This document shows, in pieces, positions 41,756-49,934 of a stretch of 56,626 nucleotides of DNA (position 1 is its first letter; each line of letters begins with the position of its first letter). Under the pieces are notes generated by a model. It had not been told where the DNA came from. It did no database searches and saw only the letters and a list, made by a program, of their open reading frames with translations. Where the stretch lies: NCBI RefSeq assembly GCF_004614195.1, contig NZ_SPUM01000108.1, positions 1-56,626 of the forward strand, given 5' to 3'. This stretch comes from Massilia horti (GTDB taxonomy: Bacteria > Pseudomonadota > Gammaproteobacteria > Burkholderiales > Burkholderiaceae_D). A program made the translations under genes and the position numbers.

Positions 41756-42828
41756 CGCGGAAGGTAACCCCGCTGCTGCTGGCCTTGCGCGCGCCCGGCG
41801 ACATGGCCGCGCTCGACCTGTGCCAGTGGGACCTGCTGCTGCGCCAGGCGGAAGGAGCCGGCATGAGCGCCACCGTGCTGTACCTGGCCGAGGAGCAGGG
41901 CGTGCTGGCGGCGCTGCCGGCGCCGGTGCGCGAACATCTGGAGTGGGCCCGCGTGCGCGCCGAACGCCACCGCCGGGCGGTCGCATGGGAAGTGGCCCTG
42001 ATCGCCAAGACGCTGGCGCCGCAGCCGCTGGTGCTGCTCAAGGGCGCGGCCTACGCGCTGGCCGGCCTGCCGCCGGCGCGCGGCCGGCTGTTTTCCGACA
42101 TCGACATCCTGGTGCCGGCCGAGCGCCTGGGCCAGGTCGAGGCGGAGCTGATGCTGGCTGGTTGGGTCTCCAATCACCCGGACCCGTACGACCAGCGCTA
42201 TTACCGCGACTGGATGCACGAGCTGCCGCCGATGCAGCATGCCAAGCGCCAGACCCTGATCGACGTGCACCACGCGATTCTGCCGCGCACGGCGGCGGCC
42301 CAGCCCGATCCCCAGAAGCTGCGATCAAACGCGCATGCCCTGCCGGGACATCCGGGACTGCACGTGCTGGCCCCGGCCGACATGGTGCTGCACGCCGCGG
42401 CGCACCTGTTTTACGAGGGCGAATTCGAGCACGGGCTGCGCGGCCTGTTTGACCTGCACCGGCTGCTGGTGCATTTCGGCGATCAGCCCGGCTTCTGGGA
42501 GCAGCTGCCGGCGCGTGCGCAAGAGCTGGAGCTGGCGCGCCCACTGTTTTACGCGCTGCGCTACGCGGTCAGGCTGCTGCACGCGCCGGTGCCGGCAAGT
42601 GTGCTGGAAGCTGCCGCGGCCGGCCGCCCCAACCGGCTGCTGCTGGCGCTGATGGACCAGTTGTTCGAGCGCGTTCTGTTGCCCTTTCACCCGAGCTGCT
42701 CTGATCCGTTGAGCGGCATGGCGCGCCTGCTGCTCTACATCCGCGGCAATTGGCTGCGCATGCCGCCACTGATGCTGGCGCGGCACCTGTTCCACAAGGC
42801 CGTCATCTCGCCCCGCGCGGCGGCATGA
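41752..42828 (+). CDS. Nucleotidyltransferase family protein of the HPr-rel-A cassette
   Basis: A 358-residue member of the uncharacterised nucleotidyltransferase family (PF14907 type). The active-site region reads LVLLKGAAYALAGLPPARGRLFSDIDILV, with Asp116 and Asp118 as metal ligands. HEL and DVHHAILPR follow, then an alpha-helical C-terminal half. It may transfer a nucleotide to a phosphate or hydroxyl made by the preceding kinase. It ends the three-gene cassette; 206 AT-richer bases then separate it from the PEP-CTERM gene. Confidence 0.85.
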   Translation: MTRKVTPLLLALRAPGDMAALDLCQWDLLLRQAEGAGMSATVLYLAEEQGVLAALPAPVREHLEWARVRAERHRRAVAWEVALIAKTLAPQPLVLLKGAAYALAGLPPARGRLFSDIDILVPAERLGQVEAELMLAGWVSNHPDPYDQRYYRDWMHELPPMQHAKRQTLIDVHHAILPRTAAAQPDPQKLRSNAHALPGHPGLHVLAPADMVLHAAAHLFYEGEFEHGLRGLFDLHRLLVHFGDQPGFWEQLPARAQELELARPLFYALRYAVRLLHAPVPASVLEAAAAGRPNRLLLALMDQLFERVLLPFHPSCSDPLSGMARLLLYIRGNWLRMPPLMLARHLFHKAVISPRAAA

Positions 42829-42951
42829 CGCACGCTGCGACCCAGGATGAGTTTTGCGGGTTTGTCGGAAAATCTTACATCAATTGCAAGTTGCACTAGG
42901 AAAACTAAGTTAAGTCATTGATAGAAAAGGAGAAATGGCAGTTTTCATGAG

Positions 42952-42968
42952 CTGGCCCGATTCCTGCT
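42952..42968 (+). promoter_or_regulatory. Sigma-54 promoter of the PEP-CTERM gene
   Basis: CTGGCCCGATTCCTGCT matches the sigma-54 consensus YTGGCACGRNNNTTGCW at all but two positions, with GG (42954-42955) and GC (42966-42967) exactly ten bases apart. Transcription would start near 42979, 56 bases before the ATG at 43035. Upstream, CAATTGCAAGTTGC at 42881-42894 could be an enhancer site for an activator. PEP-CTERM genes of floc-forming relatives are known to depend on RpoN with the PrsK/PrsR two-component system. Confidence 0.75.
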
Positions 42969-43034
42969 TTATGTAGCTCAGACCGTGAATTCGCGGTTGC
43001 ATGCAACAACTGCTCGAACAACCTGGAGAATTTC

Positions 43035-43928
43035 ATGAAACTATCGAAACTTCGTAAGCACTGGATGGCTGCCGCCGCCGGCCTGGCACTGTCGCTGGGT
43101 GTGGCAGCGCCGTCCATGGCAGCGCCCGTGCCGTCCTTCACACTGGCGCCGAGTGCCTTCGGCCTGCCCACCGCCGATTTCGTTGCCAACCATATCATGG
43201 GCAGCTCGTCGGAGCTCCTGCACACGACCGCCACCGGCCACTACGGTTCGGGCTGGATGCAGATCAGCGGCTTTAACCTGAACGGTAACCCGCTGCGCGA
43301 CAGCGTCACCGGCCTGGGCACCTATGAGCTGTACATCACCTACGACCTGGTGGACGTGTGGTCCATGGGTAACCCGAACAGCCCGGGCATGACCAACACC
43401 CTGACCAAGCTCGACTTCAAGTTCTGGGTCGATATCAGTCACAACAACGCGTACACCCAGGCGGCCGTCGATGTCGACAACGACACGGGCGTCGAGGCAA
43501 CGGTGGCCAACACCAGCGACGACATCCTGCTCGCATATGGCAGCCTGATCCAGGGCGTGGCCGGCTTCGACTCGCTCGGCGGCGCTTTCCTGAACTCGAT
43601 CCAGAATTTTGCCATCTGCACCGGTGCGGGCTCCGCGACCCTGCAGGGCATGCCGGTGACGGGCGCGCTGGCCGCGGGCGCTGCTGACTGCACCTCCGGC
43701 ATGGGCAACGCATACTTCAAACTGCCGCAGCCGTTCTACGGCCTGGCCTTCGACGAGTTCAACAACACCACCCAGGGCTTCGAGGCCACCCCGAGCGGCC
43801 TGGTGGCGATCAACCAGGCTAGCGGTTCGATCGACTTCAACCGCATTCCGGAACCGGGTTCGCTGGCCCTCCTGGGCCTGGGCCTGCTGGGTGCTGGCCT
43901 GAACTTCCGTCGCCGCCGCGCACGCTGA
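43035..43928 (+). CDS. PEP-CTERM sorting domain protein, PepA-like
   Basis: A 297-residue secreted protein. The signal peptide (LRKHWMAAAAGLALSLGVAAPSMA) is followed by a Gly/Asn/Thr-rich domain with many predicted strands. The C-terminus is a classic PEP-CTERM tail: the IPEPGS motif, a hydrophobic helix (LALLGLGLLGAGLNF) and RRRRAR. XrtA should cut at the PEP motif. The body (FTLAPSAFG, FVANHIMGSSSELL) resembles flocculation-associated PepA proteins, but that family call is from memory. GGAG lies 6 bases before the ATG. It is the only PEP-CTERM protein in the window. Confidence 0.9.
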   Translation: MKLSKLRKHWMAAAAGLALSLGVAAPSMAAPVPSFTLAPSAFGLPTADFVANHIMGSSSELLHTTATGHYGSGWMQISGFNLNGNPLRDSVTGLGTYELYITYDLVDVWSMGNPNSPGMTNTLTKLDFKFWVDISHNNAYTQAAVDVDNDTGVEATVANTSDDILLAYGSLIQGVAGFDSLGGAFLNSIQNFAICTGAGSATLQGMPVTGALAAGAADCTSGMGNAYFKLPQPFYGLAFDEFNNTTQGFEATPSGLVAINQASGSIDFNRIPEPGSLALLGLGLLGAGLNFRRRRAR

Positions 43929-43952
43929 TCGCGTCGCCCGGCGCCGCGCGCC

Positions 43953-43980
43953 AAAGCCCGTCGTGAGCGACGGGCTTTTT
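43953..43980 (+). terminator. Rho-independent terminator of the PEP-CTERM gene
   Basis: An 11-base stem AAAGCCCGTCG/CGACGGGCTTT with a TGAG loop, ending in five T's, lies 24 bases after the stop codon at 43928. It is the clearest terminator in the window. Confidence 0.9.
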
Positions 43981-43993
43981 GCGTTATTTTGTT

Positions 43994-44064
43994 CACAAAA
44001 AAGTGCACACCTACTTTTTTGTGGGTTCAGGTAAAAATCACTGGCGGAGCCAGATGATTTTTAC
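43994..44064. repeat. Two tandem perfect hairpins
   Basis: The first pairs CACAAAAAAGT (43994-44004) with ACTTTTTTGTG (44013-44023), 11 of 11 bases. The second pairs GTAAAAATCACTGGC (44031-44045) with GCCAG plus TGATTTTTAC (44049-44053 and 44055-44064): a 15-bp stem with one bulged A and a GGA tip. Both lie between the terminator and the nitroreductase start at 44083. They may be operators, a leader RNA structure, or a second bidirectional terminator. Confidence 0.75.
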
Positions 44065-44082
44065 AGACTAAAAGCGACGATC

Positions 44083-45129
44083 ATGAGCCATACGTTTATT
44101 GAACAGCTTGCAGCGGTCGGCGCGCAGGCGCCATCGGCCGACAATTGCCAGCCGTGGACGCTGCACTGGACCGGGCGCGCGCTCGAGGTGGCCTATGCGT
44201 CGCGCCATCCCGACACCAATGTGTTCGACGCCGACAGCCACGCCACGCTGCTGGCGGTGGGCGGGGTGGCCGAAAACCTTTCGATGGCACTGGCTGCCAA
44301 CGGAGTGGACGGCGCATGGCGCTGGAGCGGCGGCGCGAGCCAGCCGTACGGCGAACTGGCGGTGAGCGCTCCGCTGCCGGACACCTTCGTGGCGCCAAGC
44401 GGGCCGGCGCGGCGCCATACCAACCGCCTGCCTTACCAGTCCACCGCGCTGCCGGCCGATGTGCTGGCGCACGCGGGCGCGGCGCGCGAAGGCGGGAACC
44501 GGACCGTGGTGCTCACCGAGCCCGACGCGCGCGAGTGCCTGGTGCAATTGGTGCGTCAGTGCGCACAGGCGCGCTTTTGCAATCAGGACCTGCACCGCTG
44601 GCTGTTCGGCAGCCTGCGCCATACGCCGCAAGAAGTGGCCCAGGGCGACGGCCTGGACATGAACACCCTCGGCCTGCCGCCGGGCGGCAGGGCCATGCTC
44701 GCCCTGATGTCGAGCTGGAAGCGGATGGAGGCGCTGAACCGGATCGGCGCCTACAAGCTGCTGGCGCACACCGAAACGCAACTGCTGTCGGCCGCGCCGG
44801 CCCTGGTGTGCGTGGTCGGGCCGGAAGAGCGCTATGGCACGCTGGACGCCGGACGCCTGCTCACGCGTGTCTGGACCGAACTGAATCTGGCAGGCGTGGC
44901 GGTGCAGCCGTACTACGTGGTCACCGACCAGGTCAACCGCCTGTTCGCAGGCACGCTGCCCGCCGGTTTCGACCCGTGGATCTGGATCGCCCAGCGCGAC
45001 CTTGCCAGGCTGCTGGGCCTGGCCGAGGGCGAGATGCTGCACATGATCCTGCGCGTGGGCTTTCCGGCGCGCGAGCCGGTGCGTTCGCGCCGGCTGCCGC
45101 TGGCGCAGCTGTTCACCAGCGCTGATTAG
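44083..45129 (+). CDS. Nitroreductase family protein
   Basis: A 348-residue flavin-fold protein. APSADNCQPWTLHW (about 16-29) is the FMN-binding N-terminal motif of nitroreductases. ARRHTNRLPY and AGVAVQPYYVVTDQVNRLF follow, as in the domain fused to ThiF in Mycobacterium Rv1355c-type proteins. It probably oxidises or reduces a small molecule or peptide with FMN. Its stop overlaps the stop of the convergent ThiF gene by three bases (45126-45129 region). Two strong hairpins precede it. Confidence 0.82.
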   Translation: MSHTFIEQLAAVGAQAPSADNCQPWTLHWTGRALEVAYASRHPDTNVFDADSHATLLAVGGVAENLSMALAANGVDGAWRWSGGASQPYGELAVSAPLPDTFVAPSGPARRHTNRLPYQSTALPADVLAHAGAAREGGNRTVVLTEPDARECLVQLVRQCAQARFCNQDLHRWLFGSLRHTPQEVAQGDGLDMNTLGLPPGGRAMLALMSSWKRMEALNRIGAYKLLAHTETQLLSAAPALVCVVGPEERYGTLDAGRLLTRVWTELNLAGVAVQPYYVVTDQVNRLFAGTLPAGFDPWIWIAQRDLARLLGLAEGEMLHMILRVGFPAREPVRSRRLPLAQLFTSAD

Positions 45130-45995
45130 CGCTGCTGGCGCGCGAACTGGCGCTTGCCGATGGCGATCGCCAGTCGCTGGACCGGGTGCCTGTTGCCGCC
45201 CGGGCGCCAGGTGATGCTGAGCCGGTTGCGGTAGGCATCGAACTGCATCCCGTAGGGCGCGGCCAGCACCCGGCCGCGGCCGAGCAGGATCTTGAGCGCC
45301 TCGGTGGCGACGATGCCGGCGCACAGCTGGCAGGCCATGATGGTCGACGGGCCACGCCGCTCGCCGAAGTTCACCGCTTCGGGCACCACCAGGTAGGGGC
45401 GGTGCAGGCCGGCCGGGGCCAGCCCGACCACGAAGCGGATCGCCTTGTCCTGGTCGGGCAGGTCGCCCCACCGGAAGTACTGCTCGAACGTCATCCGTCC
45501 CGGCATGAAATTCAGGAGTGCCGCCCCCATGCCAAGCGGTGCGGCGGTGGTGGCCGCGATGTTGCGCTCGGCGCACATCGCGAACGTGCGCTGGCGAATG
45601 TCGAAGGCGAAGAAATCGAGCGCATCGACGTACAGGTCGACGCCATCGAGGAATGCGGGCAGGTTGTCCTTGTCGATCCCATCCGGGAAAACCTTGATGT
45701 CGATTTCCGGATTGATATCCTTGGCCATGCGCGCCAGCACGTCGGTTTTCGGCTGGTCCAGCGTGGACATCATTGCGCCGACCTGGCGGTTGAAATTGGC
45801 GATGTCGAAGCTGTCGAAATCGGCGATATGGAATTTGCTTACGCCCAGCCGCGCCAGCGTCAGCAGGTGCACGCCGCCGACGCCGCCGCCGCCGGCAATC
45901 GCCACCCGTTTATTGCGCAGCAGTGTTTGTTCTTCCGGCGTGACCCAGCCGATATTGCGTGAAAATGCCTCTTCGTAGCGGAATGGATTGGTCAT
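45126..45995 (-). CDS. ThiF/E1-like adenylyltransferase
   Basis: A 289-residue E1-type adenylating enzyme. The nucleotide-binding loop VAIAGGGGVGGVHLL (about 31-45) is followed by IADFDSFDIANFNRQ with the catalytic Asp and Arg. Cys residues at CAERN and MACQLCAG may form a thioester or a metal site. ThiF-like enzymes activate a C-terminal carboxylate as an acyl-AMP. It is transcribed after the FeeM-like gene (55-base gap) and converges on the nitroreductase. A ThiS-like candidate partner is at 50388, but its C-terminal GG pairing with this enzyme is untested. Confidence 0.88.
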   Translation of the reverse strand: MTNPFRYEEAFSRNIGWVTPEEQTLLRNKRVAIAGGGGVGGVHLLTLARLGVSKFHIADFDSFDIANFNRQVGAMMSTLDQPKTDVLARMAKDINPEIDIKVFPDGIDKDNLPAFLDGVDLYVDALDFFAFDIRQRTFAMCAERNIAATTAAPLGMGAALLNFMPGRMTFEQYFRWGDLPDQDKAIRFVVGLAPAGLHRPYLVVPEAVNFGERRGPSTIMACQLCAGIVATEALKILLGRGRVLAAPYGMQFDAYRNRLSITWRPGGNRHPVQRLAIAIGKRQFARQQR

Positions 45996-46050
45996 CGGCA
46001 GCTATGGAAATGCGGGGACAAACAAGGCAGGGAAGGCGCGCGGCGGCGAC

Positions 46051-46824
46051 TCAGGCGACTGCCTGTTCGTCGATCCGCAACAGGCGGTTGATGATGCCGG
46101 CCTCTTCTCGCGGCGAAAAGAAATACGGATAAAACGAGCGCTCGGTGGTGTTGGTGCTGAAGGTGCCGCCGTGCTGGCGGATCTGCTCCGTGGCGTAATC
46201 CAGACCGACCCGCAGCAGGTAGGCCGGCGCATTTACCCGCGGGTTGGTTTTCATTTCGCCCTCGCGCTCGAAACCGAGCATGCTTTGATAAAAGCGGCGA
46301 TGGCGCGGATTGACTTCGATGACGATATCGGTGCAGTGATGCAGGTCGCGCGCGTAAATCACGGCCAGGTGGAACAGGTTGGCCAGCGAGATTTTCGAGC
46401 GCACCGCCGGATCGAACGCGAGCTTGGTGAACTCGCACAGGCGCGCGCCGCGCTCCCGGTGCGCGTCCAGTTCGTCCTTGAAAACCTGGTCGGCCATCAG
46501 CCCGATCGGGGAATCGATGCCGAGGGTGAGGGTGCCGACCACATCGCCCTTGTCGGTGGCGGTCAGGGTAATCCGGTTAGGATCGTCGCCCAAATGGTGG
46601 GTCCCGGCATATCCGCGCCACGCGTACATTTTGCTGATTAACATGCTGGCCGAATTACGCCCGTCGGCAGTATCGGTAAGCCGGATCCCATACGAATCTT
46701 GGTTCACGATAACGTCCTCTAATTCGGAGGACATTATGTTATCCCGATCATCGAAAACATGAGCGTTCGATAGGGAATCGGGCAAAACGCCATCCGGATC
46801 CTTATTAGCTTCAGTCTTTGTCAT
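46051..46824 (-). CDS. N-acyl amino acid synthase, FeeM domain
   Basis: A 257-residue GNAT-like enzyme of the FeeM/N-acyl amino acid synthase group, related to acyl-homoserine-lactone synthases. Conserved stretches are GTLTLGIDSPIGLMADQVF, LCEFTKLAFDP, LAVIYARDLHHCTDIVIEVNPRHRRFY and the closing LLRVGLDYA. It should join a fatty acyl group from an acyl carrier protein to an amino acid. The ATG at 46824 is chosen because AAGGGAAG lies about 7 bases upstream; ATGs at 46857 and 46875 are alternatives. The first ~60 residues are variable. Confidence 0.87.
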   Translation of the reverse strand: MTKTEANKDPDGVLPDSLSNAHVFDDRDNIMSSELEDVIVNQDSYGIRLTDTADGRNSASMLISKMYAWRGYAGTHHLGDDPNRITLTATDKGDVVGTLTLGIDSPIGLMADQVFKDELDAHRERGARLCEFTKLAFDPAVRSKISLANLFHLAVIYARDLHHCTDIVIEVNPRHRRFYQSMLGFEREGEMKTNPRVNAPAYLLRVGLDYATEQIRQHGGTFSTNTTERSFYPYFFSPREEAGIINRLLRIDEQAVA

Positions 46825-46942
46825 CGCGGACTTCCCTTGATCGGCGTCGCGCAACATGTGGCAGTCGTTGCGCACGCAGTTCCGGTGCAGGTAGCGCGGC
46901 TTTGCGCTCTCTCCATTCTTATGATGGATTTATACTAACAAT

Positions 46943-49723
46943 TTATAAAGTTTTCAGCAACGAACGCGCTTCCTCTTCCTGGGCAAACCGCTTGTTTTGA
47001 GACAGCAGTTTATCCAGCTCCTTGCGCGCGCCCGCCTTGTCGCCCGATTTGGACAGGCCATACGCCAGGTGATAACGGATGTCGTGCGACTCCGGGGCCA
47101 GCGTCACCGCTTTTTGCAGCAGCGGCAGTGCGCGGTTGGTATCACCCTTTTCGATCAGCACCCAGGCCAGCGTGTCCATGATCTGCGGGATCTCGCCGCC
47201 CGCCTTGTAGGCCTGCTCGGCAACGCCCAGCGCGCGCGGGTCTTTCTCTTGCTGGTAGGCCCAGGCCAAGTTGTTCAGCGCTCCCGCATGGTTGGGGGCA
47301 CGCTTGACCACGTCTTCGAGCATGGCGATCGCCGTCTTGAACTGCTTGTTCGCCAACTGGCTTTCGGCGGCGTACAACGCGACCACCACGTCCTCCGGAT
47401 GTTCCTTCTGCCATTGCGCGAGCAGCGGTTGCGCGTCGCTGGCCTTGCCGGCCTGTTTCAACGCTTCGGCCAGCTTGAGCAGCAACTGGGCCGACTTGGC
47501 GTTCGCATACGCCTTCTGATAGGCGGCCACCGCCAGCGCCGGGCGCTTGAGCAGCAGTTGCGCGTCGCCTTCCAGCACGTAGCCGGCGACGCCAGACTGG
47601 CCCTTGGCCTGCTGCAGCTGGCGGGCGGCAGCGATCGCCTCGTCCGGCTTGCCCTGGCTGAGCGCGAGCTGGATCTGGGCGCCGCGCGCCGGCACGAAGT
47701 CCGGCTGCAGCTCAACCGCGCGCTTGACGTCGGCGGCGCTGGCGGCGTCGTTCTTCAGCTGGTGGTGTACGTGCGCCAGGCGCAACTGCGCCAGCGCCGA
47801 TTTCGGCAGCAGCTTGGCCAGCTTGCTGTAGGTTTCCAGCGCGTCCGTAGGCGCGTTGTTGGCAAGCTGGGCCTGGCCGAGCAGGTCGAGCACGTCCGGG
47901 TTGCCCGCGTTCGCGGTATACAGCTTGCGCGCCAGCGTCAGCGCCTTGGCCGTCTGCTTGATCTCCAGGTAGTGGCCGGCCAGGCGCAGCGCCGGGGCCA
48001 CCGCGTCCGGGTTGGCGTCGCTGGCCTTTTCCAGCCACGTGGTCGCATCAGCCGTCCGTTTCTGCAGCAGCGCCAGGTCGGCCATGGCCGTCATCGCCTC
48101 GGCGTTCTTGGGGTCCTTGGCGAGCATGGTCTCGAAACGCTGCCTGGCCGAATCCGGCTTCTTGTCCACCAGGTCCAGCCGGGCCAGGTTGGCCACGGCC
48201 GGGAAGAAGGTCGGCTGCAGCGCCACCGCCTGCTCGAACGTGGCGCGGGCTGCTGCGCGATCGCCCTTGGCCAACAGGACCAGGCCTTGCAGATTCTGCG
48301 CCTGCGGGTTGTCCGGCTGCTGCTTGGCGAGCGCCTTGGCGGCCGCCAGCGCCTTGTCGTAGTTCTTCATGCTCAGCTGGGCCTGCACCAGCGCCACGGC
48401 CGCGTTCGACGACTTGGGATCGAGCTCGGCGGCCAGTTCCAGTTCGCTCAGGCCTTTTTCGCGATCGCCCTGGCCCAGGTGCGACAGGCCGAGCGAGGTG
48501 TGCAGCGCCGCCGCCTTGGGTGCCAGCGCGGCAGCCTTTTCCAGGTAAGCGGTCGCGTTCTTGAAGTCGCGTGTCTGCATGGCCGACTGCCCGGCCATCG
48601 CCAGCAGTTGCGGGTCCTGGCTCGCTTCCTTCAGGGCCGGGGCCAGGGTTGCCGCGGCGTTGTTCGGCTGGGCGCTCTTGAGCTGGGCCTGGGCCAGCAG
48701 CTTGCGCGCGAAGACATTGTTCGGATCGTTCTCCAGGTACTTGCGCAGGTGCTGCTCGGCCTGCTGGGTCGATCCCAGGTTCAGCTCGGTCGCGCCGGCC
48801 AGGAGGATGGTCGGCGGGTGGTCGGGCGCGACCCGCAGCACCTTTTGCAGCGATTCCTGCGCCGCCGCGAACTTGCCCTGGTTGAAGTCGAGCAGGGCTT
48901 GGGTATAGAGCACCAGCGGGTTGTTGGGCGTGATCTTGCGGGCCGCGACGAGGTCGGCCTGGGCCGCGTCATACTTGTTCAGGCTGATTTCGACATAGGC
49001 GCGGTCGAGGTGGGCAAAGCGATGGTCCGGCTTGAGCTTGAGTACCTGGTCATAGGCCGCCAGCGCCTCGTCCAGCTTGCCCTCGGTGCGCAGCAGGGCG
49101 CCCTTGAACATGGCCACTTCCGCATTGTTCGGCGCCTTGGCGGCGGCCTCGTCGGCGTAGCGGTGCGCGGCCGCGTTGTCCTTGTCCTGCATGGCCAGGC
49201 GCGCCAGGCCGATGTAGGCCTCGGCGTTGTCGGCCTTGAGCGCCAGCGCCTGCTCGTAGGCCTGTTTGGCCTCGCCACCCTTGCCCAGCGCGAGCAGTGC
49301 ATCGCCGCGCGCCACCAGCAGCTCGGCCGAGTTTGCAGCCAGCGCCGGCGTCACCTCGTCCAGCACCGTCTGGTATTGGACCTGTCCCAGCAGCGCCTTG
49401 GCCAGGCCAGGCAGGCTGCGCTGCGGGGCGATGCCGAGCGAAGCGGCCTTGCGCAGTTCCTTCTCTGCCGAGACGTTATCGCTCATATCGAGGTAATGCA
49501 TGCCCAGCGCCAGGCGGGCCTCGCCATCCTGCGGATTCTTTTCGACCGCGTTCTTGAACTGGATCAGCGCGGCTTTTTGGTCGCCCTTTTGCTGGTACTG
49601 CTTGGCCTCGGCCAGCAGTGAGGCGGAGGATTCGTCGCGGTGGCAACCGGCCAACCCGGCACCCAGCAGGAAGGCGCCGCAGACGGCGGCCGTCAGTTTG
49701 TGTTTCTTGGCAAGACTCGGCAT
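46943..49723 (-). CDS. prsT: PEP-CTERM system TPR-repeat lipoprotein PrsT
   Basis: A 926-residue lipoprotein. The signal ends in GAGLAGC with Cys27 as the lipid anchor. The rest is an almost unbroken array of tetratricopeptide repeats (over twenty by eye, for example AAQESLQKVLRVAPDHPP and AYEQALALKADNAEAYIGLA). Length and layout match PrsT, which goes with PrsK/PrsR in PEP-CTERM bacteria. It probably scaffolds the export or sorting machinery in the periplasm. AAGGAA lies 6 bases before the ATG at 49723; the longer frame to 49978 is rejected. Confidence 0.94.
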   Translation of the reverse strand: MPSLAKKHKLTAAVCGAFLLGAGLAGCHRDESSASLLAEAKQYQQKGDQKAALIQFKNAVEKNPQDGEARLALGMHYLDMSDNVSAEKELRKAASLGIAPQRSLPGLAKALLGQVQYQTVLDEVTPALAANSAELLVARGDALLALGKGGEAKQAYEQALALKADNAEAYIGLARLAMQDKDNAAAHRYADEAAAKAPNNAEVAMFKGALLRTEGKLDEALAAYDQVLKLKPDHRFAHLDRAYVEISLNKYDAAQADLVAARKITPNNPLVLYTQALLDFNQGKFAAAQESLQKVLRVAPDHPPTILLAGATELNLGSTQQAEQHLRKYLENDPNNVFARKLLAQAQLKSAQPNNAAATLAPALKEASQDPQLLAMAGQSAMQTRDFKNATAYLEKAAALAPKAAALHTSLGLSHLGQGDREKGLSELELAAELDPKSSNAAVALVQAQLSMKNYDKALAAAKALAKQQPDNPQAQNLQGLVLLAKGDRAAARATFEQAVALQPTFFPAVANLARLDLVDKKPDSARQRFETMLAKDPKNAEAMTAMADLALLQKRTADATTWLEKASDANPDAVAPALRLAGHYLEIKQTAKALTLARKLYTANAGNPDVLDLLGQAQLANNAPTDALETYSKLAKLLPKSALAQLRLAHVHHQLKNDAASAADVKRAVELQPDFVPARGAQIQLALSQGKPDEAIAAARQLQQAKGQSGVAGYVLEGDAQLLLKRPALAVAAYQKAYANAKSAQLLLKLAEALKQAGKASDAQPLLAQWQKEHPEDVVVALYAAESQLANKQFKTAIAMLEDVVKRAPNHAGALNNLAWAYQQEKDPRALGVAEQAYKAGGEIPQIMDTLAWVLIEKGDTNRALPLLQKAVTLAPESHDIRYHLAYGLSKSGDKAGARKELDKLLSQNKRFAQEEEARSLLKTL

Positions 49724-49934
49724 GTCGATTCCTTTGTAATGTGCACAACGATCGCTCCGCCAACGAGCGGCAGTTTCCTGACCGGAAATAATAACCCAAG
49801 GAATCGCTTGCAACCCGCACAAGATAATTAATTGTTGTAAAACTTTCCTTGCCGGAGGGAATTTGAGGGGCGTGCGGGAACTGCCGGACCCAAGCGGCGG
49901 ACTAAGACAGGTGAGCTCGTTTTGAAGCGAGGTC
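49724..49934. promoter_or_regulatory. Region upstream of prsT with a palindrome shared with the wza leader
   Basis: This 211-base gap lies before prsT. CTCGTTTTGAAGCGAG (49916-49931) is a near-perfect palindrome. Its first 15 bases plus the preceding G are identical to 39094-39109 in the export-lipoprotein leader. It is flanked by TAAGAC (49903-49908) and GTCTTA (49932-49937), which can enclose it in a larger hairpin just after the stop of the gene at 49935. The prsT-proximal half is AT-rich (TTAATTATC on the minus strand) but no certain promoter was found. Confidence 0.5.

Noticed and set aside
46997..49621. Long plus-strand open frame opposite prsT
   Set aside because: A mirror image of the TPR array, repetitive only because the repeats on the other strand are; no ribosome site or recognisable fold.
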